A stretch of DNA of 64,000 nt from Acanthosepion pharaonis (lineage: Eukaryota; Mollusca; Cephalopoda; Sepiida; Sepiidae). Position 1 is the stretch's first letter; each line of letters starts with the position of its first letter. The notes below the pieces were generated by a model. That model was not told the DNA's origin. It saw only the letters and a list, made by a program, of their open reading frames with translations, and made no database searches. Both the position numbers and the translations under genes were made by a program. This document shows positions 1 through 11,949 of the stretch, one piece after another. The DNA is taken from contig CAHIKZ030003327.1 in NCBI GenBank assembly GCA_903632075.3, positions 2,728,501-2,792,500 on the forward strand. Reading direction: 5' to 3'.

Positions 1-29
1 ATATATATATATATATATATATAAACACA

Positions 30-98
<69 letters not shown>
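1..98. repeat. (TA)n microsatellite
   Basis: Nearly pure TA dinucleotides with one short interruption at about 24-33. It abuts the left arm of the inverted-repeat element that follows and has no coding content. Confidence 0.97.
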
Positions 99-103
<5 letters not shown>

Positions 104-155
104 AACAACTAATAGAAACAACACTAGAATTTAAAGACATATATATATATATATA

Positions 156-1693
156 GGGGGCCGACACTATTTTGGGGACACTTTGAAAAGTGTGCTTAAA
201 GGTGTCTTTTTGCTGCCGAGAGCTTTTGTGTTGATGAGTAAGTAGTTGAGCAGTGACTGTCCATTAATGGTATGAACATTGATTGATGGGTTTGTCTTTG
301 GTTTCATGTTTTTCTTTATTTTTACTTCAACTTAGGCGACACTATTTTTCGGACATGACACAAATTCCAGGTTTTTTAATGATTTAGTCGTCGAACGTCT
401 ACAATATGCAAATTTTCTGCAGGTAAATTGTACCCTGACCATTACATTTGAGTATCCTTACCATTCACTGCGAAAACGTATTAAAATCCTGAAGAAGAAT
501 GCATTCAAAAGAAGTCATCAGTTTGGTCCAAAAGAAGAGAGAAGACGGGCTCAGCATCCGAAAGGTCGCCGCTGAGATGAAGCTACCGAAGTCAACAGTT
601 GAATACATGCTAAGTACAGACTATGAGCGGAAGAAGAAGAAGAGAGGACGAAAAAAAAAAAACAATTTCCAAGAGAACAGAAAGAAGAATGAAGAGGAGT
701 GTTACAAGATTGTTATCATCTGGAGAAAAGGGGACAGCGAAGAAAGTAAAGGAGAAGTGTGAACTTGACGTCAGTGTTCGAACTGTACAAAAAAAAGCTA
801 CACGAAATTGGACTTAAGTATGCTAAAATCAAGAAAAGAATTACACTAACGAGAAAACACAAGGAGGCAAGGCTTGGAAGCGCCAAAAGATGGATAACAA
901 ACCATGTCGACTTCAAGAAAGTTATATTTACTGATGAAAAACGTTTTAAGTTCGATGGACCTGACGGGTGATGTACATGGTCGAGAAGAGGTGAACCTGC
1001 TATTCTCAACAAGAGACAGATGGGAGGAGGAGGAGTCATGGTTTGGGGTATGGTATTTCAGAATGGACACTTGTGGCTCGAGTGGTTAAAAGGACGTCAA
1101 AATAGCTTGAGCTACAGAGAACTTTTGGAAAAGAGAGCCCTACCACTCATAGAAAAAGAAATGGAAAGTAATTTTATTTTGCAGCGAGATAACTGCAGCA
1201 TCCATGTGGCCAGATCAGTGAAAAATTGGATGTGTGAAGCAAATATAACTACTCTGGAATGGCCTGCGAGAAGTCCAGACTTAAATTTAATTGAAAACAT
1301 ATGGTAAAAGCTTGCAGAGCTTGTTTACGACGAGCCAGAAATAACCAGAGAGGCTGAACTGTGGCAGCCCATACAAGATGCTAAAAATAGACTGCTAGAA
1401 ACACGAAGAGACGTTATTATCAATATGTACGAACATTATGAAGGTAGACTGATAGAAGTCATTGAAAAAAGGGTGCTGCCATAAATTATTAGCATTGTTT
1501 CTGCAATGCCCGAAAAATACTGTCGCCTGTGTAATGTGAAAATTTGTAAAAAAATAAAAATATTTCTAATTTGAATTCTGCTTTTCCATTTGTAGTATTG
1601 AAACAGTTTTTAAACGTTATTGCCATTACACTAAAACTGTGCTACCTAAAACTTGAAAAAATAAAGTGTCTGAAAAATAGTGTCGGTCCCCTG
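156..1693 (+). mobile_element. Tc1-type DNA transposon, complete but inactive
   Basis: Terminal inverted repeats at 156-190 and 1659-1693 share the core ccgacactatttt and an outer run of G on one side and C on the other. TA dinucleotides flank both ends, as expected for Tc1/mariner target duplications. A broken transposase lies between them. The element is about 1.54 kb, a normal Tc1 length. The target appears to have been the (TA)n centre of an older palindromic element. Confidence 0.85.
499..1484 (+). pseudogene. Tc1 transposase, broken
   Basis: This would catalyse cut-and-paste transposition in the nucleus. An N-terminal helix-turn-helix region is visible (LSIRKVAAEMKLPKSTVEY), then the DDE catalytic core: FTDEKRF, LQRDN and SPDLNLIENIW. 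There are 34 residues between the second D and the E, the Tc1 signature DD34E. The frame is lost near a poly-A run at about 652-663 and must be picked up again before VIFTDEKRF. In-frame stops follow at 969-971 and 1306-1308 (the codon after ENIW). The C-terminus ends KRVLP with a stop at 1482-1484. At least two stops and one frameshift make it inactive. Assignment to Tc1 is firm; the exact subfamily is not known. Confidence 0.85.
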
Positions 1694-1751
1694 TATATGT
1701 CTTTAAATTCTGGTGTTGTTTCTATTAGTCGTTCATCAGGATGAACAACTA

Positions 1752-1774
<23 letters not shown>

Positions 1775-1819
<45 letters not shown>
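1775..1819. repeat. (TG)n microsatellite
   Basis: About 22 TG units directly continue the (TA)n array at 1752-1774. Confidence 0.95.
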
Positions 1820-1820
<1 letters not shown>

Positions 1821-1974
1821 TGAATAAGCAGACATGCCTGCATGAAGCGCAAATACATTTCTTGATACTACATTTTAATGAGAGTTCATCCTGAGTGGGT
1901 AACTGAAAGTTGAAAATTTGGCTTGACGATTTTCCTAACAAAGTGGATACGTGGACTTATACTAAGTTAAAACT

Positions 1975-2630
1975 GAAAAAAAAAACTCGCACGTTAATTG
2001 GATTCGTACAATTGTATATCGATATATTATCGCAAGTGCCACTCGTTTGTGGTTGACTGGTTGGTCTTAATAGATGTAGAACTCGAATTCCTTTCATAAA
2101 AGTAGGATGATTAATTAAAGCAGTCCTTCATCACCCCCCTCCCCACCACCGACCATCTCCATCCGTCCCAAGTGACAGATAATCGTGAGCTTTCGGCCAT
2201 AGATATAAGAATAATTCACTTCAAATCTCGCTGTAATATTATCAAAGCATCATTGAAATGATGTCAGTCTACTCTGTCCATATAGTATCAACCCCACTAC
2301 TACACTACCACATTGATCAGCTACCTCATAACAAACATCGTGTGGTTTACCAATTTTTTTACCCCATTCCTATTACCTTCTCTTCCTCTTTATATAGTAG
2401 AATGCCAGTTAAATATCGAATGGTCAAAAGTTCTATGGCCGCTGATTGACTCTCCAAATTAATTATGTGACTGTTTATTCCTCAAAATAAATGGAAATCA
2501 GAATCTGAACCAAGTTTTTTCCTTTTGTTTTGTTTTGTACTTGTTTGTTTTTACTTTAGTATTTTTTTTTTATTTACTTTTTTTTGTCTTTTTTAAAAAA
2601 AAAAATTTAATAAAGTAGATAGGCTTTTCT
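1975..2630. other. No gene seen; AT-rich
   Basis: Non-repetitive at this scale, with homopolymer T and A runs at 2555-2610. No splice-bounded open frame and no transposon protein similarity was recognised. Confidence 0.5.
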
Positions 2631-2990
2631 CTTGAACAGAATAGAGGCTCATAACTTGTTTCCTGTTTAGGATAGGGTTCCCGGTTCTTTTCCATTCCTG
2701 ACGCTTTAATGGTGGTGCAGTCATGACTTTTTTTGTAATATATGACGATGGCGGCAATGTTTCTTCATACTGACGGCACCGGGTTGGCAGTTTTCTGGTT
2801 GCTGTTTCTGACTAGGACTTAGGAGCCCGAACTCTTGCGTAGCATCTTGAGAGGCTGCATTGATCAACAGTTGCATAGAATCGGCGTTTTTGCAGTACCA
2901 TGTCGTACATGGAAGGCTGTTCCTGCAAGCAAATCCGGTAGGCAACCCCTGGCGACACTATATTGCAGTCTGCGCAAGTTTTTTACCTGC
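2630..2990. repeat. Dispersed repeat D, copy 1
   Basis: It resembles 12490-12830 over about 350 bp. Shared blocks include ttcatact, gggttggca, tctggtt and catgtcg plus acatgga. Minus-strand frames of the two copies keep a similar cysteine-containing stretch (about CRNSLPCTTWYC here). It is probably a piece of an old retroelement. It sits just upstream of the LINE at 3115 and may or may not belong to it. Confidence 0.55.
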
Positions 2991-3114
2991 ACATGTTACA
3001 TTAGACGACCTACTACTACTACTACCACCAGCACCATAGGCCTTTACTTACCAAAATAACACACCATGACGATAAGGTACCAAAGATATAAAACTAAAGC
3101 AGCTCAACAAAAAT

Positions 3115-5960
3115 CACCTAAACACCTCAACCTTTCTTTCTCCAACATTCATAGTTTTCATAACAACTTCTGCAGTGTGGAATCATTCCTCTTGGAGAAG
3201 TTTCCTGGATATCCTAATTCTCTGTGAAACTAATCTTAACTCTTCAATCCCCTCCTCTGATTTATCGATTCCTAGCTATCTTCATCTCTTTAGGAATGAC
3301 TCTAATGTCCAAATGCATTGCCTGGAAGTTTATGTCCGTGAACATCTCTCGCTGGCTAGGCAACTCTCTCTTGAATCTCTACACCACTCTTACATGTGTC
3401 TCCGTCTCTCTCTACTTAACTCAGTCAGCTATCTCTTCTTTCTCTACCGCTCCCCTTCCTCTCGTGACTGCTGCGTGATAGATAGTCTACACAAGGCTAT
3501 CTCCCTACACCCGTCTGCAAAAATATTGGTGTTGGGTGACTTTAATGGCCACCGTGTTAGTTGGCTTAAACATTCTGTCACTGCACTCACCCTGGAATCC
3601 AGACCCTTAATTTCTCAATTGCTCAAACGCGCACGCAAGTGGTAGACATCTCCACCTTTTTTCCCTAGTAGCCTTACGGATACGCTTTTCTTCACGATCA
3701 CTTTTTTACCTCTATCCTGGACTCATGTCGTACTTTGCAGCTCTGCCCTCTTGGCAACTCTAATCAAACGGTAGTGTCTGCAATCTTTTTCGCTACCATA
3801 CCATACTTTCTACCAATAGAATATCATTCTTTTATCAACGTACGGATTGGGACTCGTTCTGTGACGTCCCTTAGAATGCAGTTTTTAATCATCGTGTTCA
3901 TAAATGTGCGTCTGAGGTCTCCTCCTGGATTAAAGCCATCATCGAACTTTCATTCCAGCAAAGAAATACCAAGTTAAACCGCATTCATCTACTTGGTTCT
4001 CACCTGCATGTGCCTCCGCTATAGCCCACAGGGATCACTTCTTCCGGTTGTACCAGAGCGACACATCTGATTGCAACAGACGACTCTTTGTCTCTGCTCA
4101 TAACGAGTACAAGCGTGTCCTCAATGAAGCAAAGTTTATGTTTGCTGATAAAATGAAACAACGTATAGCATCTCGCATGTTCGTTTCAAGAGATTATTGG
4201 CGACGCCGCAAGAGTGTGCTGAACATCAAATCCTCTATCCCTCCTCTATTCAATCAATTCAAAGTCCTGACATCTAGAGCAGATAAAGCTGAATGCTTTG
4301 CTCGGAAATTCTCTTCCAACTCAACATTCGACTCAATTGAAGTATCCACACCTGATTTCCCTCTTAGAACAGAGGCTCTGCTGAGTGATATGTGCATAAC
4401 CCCTTTGCAACTATCGGACATCATTTCTGAATTAGACTCCCATAAAACAAGCGGAAATGACGGAATTGCAGCCGTTGTCCTAAAAAATGTGCTCCCGAGC
4501 GGGCTCCTGTTCTCTTTAAACTCTACAACTATTGCTCCCTGTTTTCCTGCATGTTGAAAGTACTCCTCTGTAGTTACTGTTTTTTTTAAGAAGTCTGGAG
4601 AACCTTCTAACCACTCTAGCTATCGCCTTATTAGTCACCTACTGCTTTTCGGCAAAGTATTCAGGACTTTAATCAATGCTGAAGCGGTTAAGCATCTTAC
4701 CTCTTATGACCAATATAACTTCCATTTTGCCAGGTCTACCGCTGATGTGCTAACGGATCATCACTGAATATGTATATCAAGCTCTTGATAATAACGGTGA
4801 GGCTTGAGCTGTGGCTCTAGATATCTCTCAGGCATCCGACAGGGTTATTTACGCTGGTCTTCTACGTAAGCTCCAAGAATACGGTATTACTGGACGTGTG
4901 TTTGATTTAATACAATCGTTTCTATTAAATCGTGAAATGAAGTTTCTTTTGAACGGACTCACTTCCAGATCATTTCACACGAACCCGAATGTCCCCCAAG
5001 GCCCTATAATGGGTCCTACACTGTTTCTGATCTTCATCAATGATCTCCCTGATGTCATCAGTTTTCAAATAGGCATTTATGCTGATGATACTACCATTTA
5101 CTACTATTTACTCTATAGTAAATTCGTTGATAAAGTCAACCTTGTTGCTGCTCTTGAAAAGGTCTTCTAATCAGTGGCTAATTGAAGCAAGAAATTCTTC
5201 GTAAATCTTAATGACTCCAAAATGAAACTACTCTCATTTAACCACCGTAGAGAAACCCTCCTGGTGCTAGACTCATGGAGAGAAACACACTGCTCCTTCT
5301 TGGCCTCACGTTTTCGACTGACTTGAGGTGGAATGTCTACATTGATTCAATAGTTGTATCTACTGCAAGGAATGTTTGGTCACTGTGACGTGCCAGAAGA
5401 TTTTACTCGCCAGAGTCCATCTTGCACATTTAAAAATCTACTATTCGTCCGTGCATTGAATACTGCCGCCATATCTGGTTTGATGCTTCTGCTACTCATC
5501 TCGAAGTTCTTGAAAACAATTCAAAGAAAGATCAGTAATATAATCGATCCTATCTTGGCAACTCGACTTCAGTCATTTTCTTACCGATCTTCCGTCTGTC
5601 TTTTCTGCAAATATTTTAATGGCTACTGTTCTTATGAGTTTTTTTCTTCCCTAGTGGTGGACTTCATGAGTTTAAGCGTCCTAAAAGAGTGGCATCTAGG
5701 TACTATACTTTTACTGTTGAATGAGTTAAATGCAACCGCCACTTCTACTCACTTTCTTTTCTCGTACTTCTATGTGCCGTATACATTGGGAACATATGTG
5801 ATCATGGCTCTCCACAACTTCCTATCTCTTGTGGCTCTTAGTTTTCTTGCATTGTTAACACTCCATCCTTCTGTCCCGCCATACATTTACACAGGCTCAT
5901 CAGCTAAAGAGCTCGCTGCCTTCCCCTGTCTCTCTTATCCTCAATAATGACCTGTGAGTG
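3115..5960 (+). mobile_element. Non-LTR retrotransposon (Jockey-like LINE), nearly full length, decayed
   Basis: Endonuclease (APE-type) pieces come first: ILCETNLNSS and ILVLGDFNGHRVSWL at about 3200-3590. A linker follows at 4048-4557, ending SHKTSGNDGIAAVVL. Reverse transcriptase motifs follow: VALDISQASDRV at 4811, PNVPQGPIMGPTLF near 4985, and the catalytic FxxDD block GIYADDTT at about 5070-5093. The thumb and C-terminal region (FCKYFNGYCSYEF) extends to about 5700. Many frameshifts and stops separate the blocks, so no active protein can be made. The order EN-RT-C-terminal tail is that of Jockey/CR1-type LINEs. Other fragments in this window come from the same or sister families. Confidence 0.85.
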
Positions 5961-5964
5961 TTAA

Positions 5965-6205
5965 GTTTCCCAAGCTTTGCTTTCCCATTATATGTCCAAT
6001 GAATGTCAAACGTCTTTTCCTGATTTTAAGTATGTCTTCTTTCTGGTGATAGTTTGTTTAAGACTTCCTTGTTGCTTACTCGTTCAGTCCAAGGAATTCT
6101 CAGTATCCTTCTGTAGAACCACTTTTCTGCTGCCTCCAGTTCTCTCCTCATCCGTGAGAAGATTGTCCATCATTCACTCTCATATAAGATTGTACTTCAA
6201 TAAAT
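5965..6205 (-). mobile_element. LINE C-terminal tail fragment (RTE-like)
   Basis: The minus strand reads MRRELEAAEKWFYRRILRI, then PWTERVSNKEVLNKLSPERR, then after a stop a degraded IHWTY segment. This is the common C-terminal tail of a LINE reverse transcriptase family seen in many invertebrates. It is opposite in orientation to the adjacent LINE. No catalytic motifs are included. Confidence 0.7.
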
Positions 6206-6227
6206 ATTGTAAAATTACATACATATG

Positions 6228-6415
6228 ACACAATCGGCTAAATTTGGACACATCAATAAGAGTGTCATTTGACATATAACATTTGACATATAACACAATC
6301 GGCTAAATTTGGATACAGCAAGGAGAGTGTCATTTGACATATAACGCTTAACATATAACATTTGACATATAACACAATCGGGTTAATTTGGATTCAGCGG
6401 GGAGAATGTCATTTG
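6228..6415 (+). repeat. Degenerate tandem repeat, 3 units of 64-79 bp
   Basis: The block acacaatcggctaaatttgg recurs at 6229, about 6293 and (diverged) 6372. Each is followed by a GTGTCATTTGACATATAAC-like stretch. A shorter sub-repeat (atttgacatataac) explains the unequal unit lengths. Confidence 0.85.
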
Positions 6416-6499
6416 GCAGCTGTTCTGGTTATGGGAATAACCAATTTAAATTTCTGTATTTTCAGTTTTAGCGTGAAATGTATCTTAAGGAACATAAAT

Positions 6500-6612
6500 G
6501 ATTTTTACATTCTTCTTTTTCTTCTTCTTCTTCCCCCCTCTATTTTTCTCCCTCTCCCTCTTCCCGTCTCTACCTCTATTTCTCTATCTCCCCGTCTCTC
6601 CCTCTCTCTAAC
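6500..6612 (+). repeat. Polypyrimidine tract
   Basis: More than 100 bases of C and T with few purines, directly upstream of a possible splice acceptor at 6645. Low complexity. Confidence 0.8.
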
Positions 6613-6645
6613 GACAACAGATTGTTTTCATTGATTTCATGTCAG

Positions 6646-6749
6646 CTGAGTATTTCAATTCGAACGAGATTGCAAACGGAGAATTTGGCGACTGATCTGT
6701 CAATGTTTGCGAGGAACAAATGAAAGAAAAACGACCCTAGAAAATACAG
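6646..6749 (+). other. Possible non-coding 5' exon
   Basis: A 104-bp interval is bounded by a reasonable acceptor (ttgatttcatgtcag, after a long pyrimidine tract) and a good donor (tacag then gtaggg). All three frames contain stops, so it could only be untranslated. If it joined the exon at 15037, the ATG would sit directly after the junction. This is speculative and rests on splice signals alone. Confidence 0.2.
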
Positions 6750-8140
6750 GTAGGGATGATTTATTTTTTCACTTTTCTTTCCCCTTGCAATTTCCATCTG
6801 GTTTAATTGACTTTTTTTTTCTGTAGAAAGACAAATATTACCAAATCTCTTTAACTTGTTTGAAATTTATTTTTATCAACTTCAATTATTTCTTTTTTTT
6901 ATGTTCCAAATTCGTTCGAAGATTTCTTGAATGAATTCTAGAACAGAAAATCATAATACTCAAAGGATTATGGGTACGACAGCTATTTGGTATAACTTTC
7001 CCTGACAATTTCTGAGAAAACGATGTATAGATTTTTATTTATCGAAAACAATTTTACAGAAATCCATGACATAGTGAAAAAAGATTTTCGTGTGACGCGT
7101 TTCGTTCTTTACGACTTCATCAGATTAAAGGAATTTTTTCTTGATGCAATTCTACATAAGAAGAGACGCTGAGAATATTTATTTTTTTCATAGGCCCAAA
7201 ACATGTATAAAAAAATTGAAGTTCTCATGGTCCCCTCTTCTTCATGCGCTTGTGTAGATACAACAAAAAATAAATATAAGTTTAGTCCAATTAAATCCTA
7301 AAAGACTAAACGTGTCACACGAAAACATTTTCCAATTTGTCATCGATTTCCCTAAAATTGTCAATTCATATTTGTTCTATTTTTTTGTTTACTATTTTTT
7401 CACCCAAGTTAGATGTTTAATCAATGAAGATGTTGTAATGAGCGTATGTGGAGAGAGCAAGGGTTGCATATTATGAGGATATGTAGGATAGAAAATGCTT
7501 GTCACTCGATTTGAAGAAGTTAAGATTTCAGCATCCCTGCAGGAGCGCGTCCGACACTTCAATATTTTGAGAAAAGTTGGGTTTTAATTTCCTGTAGTTT
7601 CATGATTATGGGATATTTTTGGTTTTCATATATCAAATTTCGACATCTCTCGAGCAATGATCATAGGTAGTGGGTCTTAGCTTTAAAGGCCCGAACAAGT
7701 TGCACCAAGGAATTTAAGTCCTCCAAATATCTGCCATTGTAATGGCGATATACCAGGGAAAGAACGGCGACGTTTTGTCTGTGGGTGGCAAGGAGGAAGA
7801 TAATTTATCACCCAAAAGGCCGCGAAAGCATTTTTGAATTCTAGTCTGAGAGTAATAACTATCTTCACTTTCTATTTACTTCTTTTTACGTTCATGTTAC
7901 ACACTTTACCTTGTATTGGGTGAAATTTAGTGAAAAAAACTTTCCTTATTTTTTTATGAATTCTTTACTCTTTAACCTCATGTAATGCTATACACGTGTT
8001 ATATTTTTTAACATACTGTCATTCCTGAATGTTTCCGATGGATGTTGTCAGGTTCACCTTTACTTTGCTTTGCCTTTTAAAGCATCATAATTGACATTGG
8101 CATGTGCAAATAGTCTGAATGTTATCAACACGGAAATTAA
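6750..8140. other. No gene seen; AT-rich
   Basis: No coding exon or recognisable transposon protein was found. The minus strand at 7123-7099 carries CTGATGA, a 13-base spacer and GAAACGCGTC, described below as a hammerhead-like core with a weak stem. Confidence 0.5.
7099..7123 (-). other. Hammerhead-like core, weak stem II
   Basis: On the minus strand CTGATGA (7123-7117) is followed by agtcgtaaagaac and then GAAAC and GCGTC. Core bases and a GTC triplet are present, but the spacer forms no convincing helix, so this copy looks decayed. Confidence 0.3.
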
Positions 8141-8149
8141 TCTTCTAAT

Positions 8150-9290
8150 TCCTGAATACGCTGCTAGATTTACAGGACTGCTAGACTTATAAATACGTGA
8201 GACAGATTCTGGCGAGAAAAATTATCTAGCACAAGATAGTGAACCAACTTTCTTAGCTATGGACTTAGTAATGGAGTCAATATAATGTTTTGACTTCATA
8301 TCAGCTGAAAACGTTCGTCCGAGAAGGCGCCATGAATAATTCTCCTGGAGGTTAGTATCAGCTATGCTGATGGAAGATAAAAGGGTTCTCTCAGATGATT
8401 AAAAGAGATCAGTTTCATTATTGAAGAGTTAAAATTAACAAGCCACTCTTTGCCCCGTTTAACAAAAGATTGCAGGTCGTTTTTTAGATCAGCTGCCAAT
8501 TTGATCTTGTCAGACTTACTATGAACACAGGAGTAAATAGTTCTGTCGTCAGTATAGATACAGAGTTGAGAACTGATGACATCAAGTAGGTCATTTATGA
8601 GAATTACGAACAGTGTAGGTCCAAGGATAGAGCCCCGAGGAACATCTGCATTAGTACAAAAAGATCTAGAAGAGTGGCCATTCATGACAACTTTCATTTG
8701 GCGATTTCACAAGAAAGACTGAATCTGTTCAAACATTCTTCCAGAAATACCATAGCCTTTGCACTTGTGAAGAAGACCAACATGCCAAACCATGTCAAAT
8801 GGCTTTGAGATATTCAAAGCAACAGCCCGAGCTTCATCATTCTTATCTAAAGCTTGACAGATTCTTTTAGCAAAACTCGTTAACACATCAGTAGTTGAGC
8901 TAGAGAAACAGAAGTCATAATGCTTATCTAAAAGAAGTTCCTGCGATGGTAGATGCTTGACCAATTCAGAGTTAATTAGAGACTTTAGAACTTTGCCAAT
9001 AAAAGGTAGAAGGCTAATAGGCCGATAATTAGAAGTGCCAGAATATATAATAAGAGATACAAAGACAAGCTCAAAATAACTGGAATTGAGAGCAAGACAA
9101 AAACTTGATCTAACATACCAGTCACTTAGTACAACAAAACGTACTTCTAGCCTTGACAGAGTTGAAAAGCGTTCATGCGGTCGTGTGGTGAAAAATCGCC
9201 CCTCTAAAATCCTTTTCTCAAAGGTAAAACATCGCAAGCCTCTCACGAATGTTCAGACGAAATTAGTTCTACCAGTCCAGCCATTCAACA
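8150..9290 (-). mobile_element. LINE reverse transcriptase fragment (Jockey-like)
   Basis: In minus orientation the order is: SNYRPISLLPFIGKVLKSLI at about 9030, DKHYDFCFSSSTTDVLTSF, then ARAVALNISKPFDMVWHVGL, DVPRGSILGPTLF, and the catalytic box IYTDDRTIY (YADD changed to YTDD; both aspartates kept). A thumb remnant at about 8330-8160 includes YSWRLLGRTFSADMK. A frame break at about 8700 and a stop after the thumb make it defective. It is the same class as the LINE at 3115 but inverted, with a better preserved palm domain. Confidence 0.85.
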
Positions 9291-9309
9291 ACTAAGACCC
9301 ATCATATAC

Positions 9310-9560
9310 ATGGGGTCGATTCATCCTCTTTCACTTCGTATTACATTAGTAAGGTGGAAGTTGCCCTCAGGCAGATTCTTCCCCAGAGCTATTAACTTTG
9401 GAAAGAGAGGATGTTCCCCTGATCATTATGCTCTTAACATCATCAAATCTTGGGTCACCCGTTATCTATCCCATAATATAGTTCTTACGCTCTTGCAACA
9501 AAGTCCTTCGGGAAGCCTCTACCATAAGTGGCTCTTAGGCCTTGTATTGGATGAATAATA
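9310..9560 (+). mobile_element. LINE 3' end fragment (family A)
   Basis: The plus strand reads LPSGRFFPRAINFGK, then DHYALNIIKSWVTRYLS, ending HKWLLGLVLDE and a stop. This matches the last residues of the Jockey-like family. The ending (E/K)WLFGLVLG(E/D) is also seen at 42865 (+), 60300 (-) and 37210 (-). It is head to head with the fragment at 8150-9290. Confidence 0.7.
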
Positions 9561-9969
9561 ATACAATAAATATCAGTACTCTCACCGTCTAAGAATTTAA
9601 TTGAAAATCATAGACTAGATTAAAGTCTCAGGCGACAGAAAAACATCAGAAGTAAAAAAAAAAAAATAGAAATAAAAGTGCTGTTGGTCTCTCAAAAGAT
9701 GAAATCAACAAAGGAGCCCTTTATTAAATAATATTATTAATATAGTGGAATTATGGATTTGAGCTTAAAAGAAGCTTCGGAGCAAAGGTATATAAAAAGT
9801 TAAAATACATTTAATACATTCTAATTTCTATTCTTATCTGCTCCGGTAGAGCGTCTCTTCCAATTGAGATCAACATATCTGCTTAAAATAATCAATTAGT
9901 TTTTTTACACAGGCTCGATCCACTGAGCCGGTCTACTGTTACTGAATCAATACATATTTCTGTTACTAT

Positions 9970-9971
<2 letters not shown>

Positions 9972-10028
<57 letters not shown>

Positions 10029-10481
10029 AAAATTATAACAGAAATATGTTATAAAATCACTACAAAAATAGCCATTTTGTATCAACACTTCCGGTGTCTT
10101 ATCAAGTGATGTTGTTAAATGTAGAATAAAGGGTTTTGAAAGGTTCAAATCGACGGGAAACGCTGCAATGACCAATCAAAATACAAGTATATGAGAATTC
10201 AAAAAACTTGACAACGAACATTGGTTATAATAATTAATGCTTTAATGTTAAGGTTAGACTAAAATAGAAATCATTCTAATTAATATTAAATTTTAGTATA
10301 AAATTGAAAATTAAAAATTACCAATTTTAAATTTAGCCTGTATTCAGTTTAAAATATTATAGAATTATTTTATAATATATTTATGTTATAATTTTCGAAC
10401 AAATTATATTTGCTCTACTCTTTTAAGAATAGTATTTTTTGGGTTATTTGAATTTATTCCGTATATATCAATCCTATACTT

Positions 10482-10549
<68 letters not shown>
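9972..10549. mobile_element. (TA)n-bracketed unit H6, copy 1
   Basis: (TA)n arrays at 9972-10024 and 10484-10549 enclose about 460 bp. The left side (actacaaaaatagccatttt, then gtatcaacactt) and the right side (ggttatttgaatttattcc, then ctatacttggatata) both recur, in the same order, in the unit at 31276-31605. Near 10080-10112 the minus strand reads CTTGATAA, GACAC, loop, GTGTT, GATAC. This is a degenerate form of the hammerhead-like motif. Confidence 0.6.
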
Positions 10550-10554
<5 letters not shown>

Positions 10555-10829
10555 AGGATCCACCTAATTTGCATAGTGGAGTACCGACCATATAAATATG
10601 GTTGGTACCGGGAAGAGAGTGAGGAATCAAGAGATTCAACCAGAGACTCTGCCCGACTGCGACTCAGTCAACACATTCGCCAGGAACGGTCTTCCCAGGA
10701 ATATACAAAAGACTATATGTAAATATTGCGTACACTTTCTTGTTTCAATACATTTTGTTCTAAGTACATTTTGTGTTGCATTATTATTCCATGCATTAGT
10801 CAAGTTTCAACAATATATTAATTACAATG

Positions 10830-11935
10830 AATCATTCATACAAAAAGTAGATTAGTAAAGTTAATGATATAAAATGGCGAAAACTCTTCGCAAACAAAAT
10901 TTTAAAGTTGAATTAACCTACGAACCACTCGATGAATGTTATGATTCTTGTTTTTGATAACTTCAAGTTGTAAAGGTCTTTTTTAAATCTGCTAGTACTT
11001 TCGGCTGTACATTCAGCCATCCTCAGGCATGGAAATTATTTTGTTTTTAGTAAATCGAAGTAGTAACGGAGACGAAAGATTAAATACGAATCGAAATATG
11101 TTTTTTTTAGAAATGTGTTATTGTTAACGGATAAAAACTTTTTTTTATTTTATTTCCATGCCTGAGGATGACCGAATGTACAGTTGAACGTACTAGCAGA
11201 TTAAAAAAAAGACCTTATACAACTTGCAGTTACTAAAAACAAAGATCATAACATTCACCGAGTGGTTCGTAGGTTAATGCAACTTTAAAATTTTGTTTGC
11301 GAAGAGTTTTCGCCATTTTATATCATTAACTTTACTAATCTACTTTGTGTATGAATGATTCATTGTAATATAAATTGAACTGAACCACATATTTGATTTA
11401 AAAAGAACTGATCCGATGTGCAAATTTTCGGGATAACAGCTGAGACATTACTCTATTTATTGAACAATTTAGTTCATGCCACATTGACTGAAAAGCTCCT
11501 ACAACAAAAAAAGTTCACAAATTACCATATTAGTAAAAAAAAAAAGCACTCTCTTAGATTTAAAAAAAAATCCAACCTTAACTTTGCAACTGCACGCTCC
11601 AAAAGTTTTTATTCGTTAACAATAACACATTTCTAAAAAAACATGTTTCGATTCACATTTAATCTTTCGTCTCCGCTACTACCTGAATTTACTAAAATCA
11701 AAATAATTTCCATGCGTGAGGATGACTGTATGTACAGTTGAAAGTACTAGCAGATTAAAAAAAGACCTTATACAAATTGTAGTTATTAAAACAAGGATTA
11801 TAACATTCATCGAGTAGTTCGTAGGTTAATTCAACTTTAAAATTTTGTTTGCTAAGAGTTTTAGCCATTTTATATCATTAACTTTACTAATCTACTTTTT
11901 GCATGAATGATTCATGTAATATATATTGAATCGCA
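10830..11935. mobile_element. Palindromic unit H5, copy 1
   Basis: An arm starting near 10830 (tcattcatacaaaaagtaga, then ttagtaaag, then ttaatgatataaaatgg) is inverted at about 11280-11360. A further partial copy of that arm, in the same orientation, lies at 11700-11920. Each arm holds a CTGAGGA-type core: 11026-10998 on the minus strand, 11162 onward on the plus strand, and a decayed GTGAGGA form at 11714. The middle (11400-11640) contains sequence shared with 30780-30980 and 44530-44720. No intact protein is encoded. Confidence 0.7.
10998..11026 (-). other. Hammerhead-like core with intact stem II
   Basis: The minus strand reads CTGAGGA, T, GGCTG, loop AATGTA, CAGCC, GAAAG, TAC. Stem II is five perfect pairs. 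A UA dinucleotide follows GAAA within three bases. Helices I and III are not evident. Confidence 0.4.
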
Positions 11936-11949
11936 CCACATATTTGATA

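Larger units (their letters stand above)
99..1774. mobile_element. (TA)n-bounded inverted-repeat element interrupted by a Tc1 copy
   Basis: The sequence at 107-141 (aactaatagaaacaacac..., then aatttaaagacat) returns as its reverse complement at 1694-1735, on the far side of a Tc1 element. Outside the arms lie (TA)n arrays at 34-98 and 1752-1774. The simplest reading is a palindromic element whose central (TA)n was hit by the Tc1 copy. The right arm also has its own small hairpin at 1728-1753. On the minus strand this hairpin starts a CTGATGA...GAAAC core (about 1740-1711). The family is not recognised. Confidence 0.6.

Noticed and set aside
10454..10722. Tyr-Ile repeat frames here and at other (TA)n arrays
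   Set aside because: They are translations of TA dinucleotides, open in every phase and on both strands.
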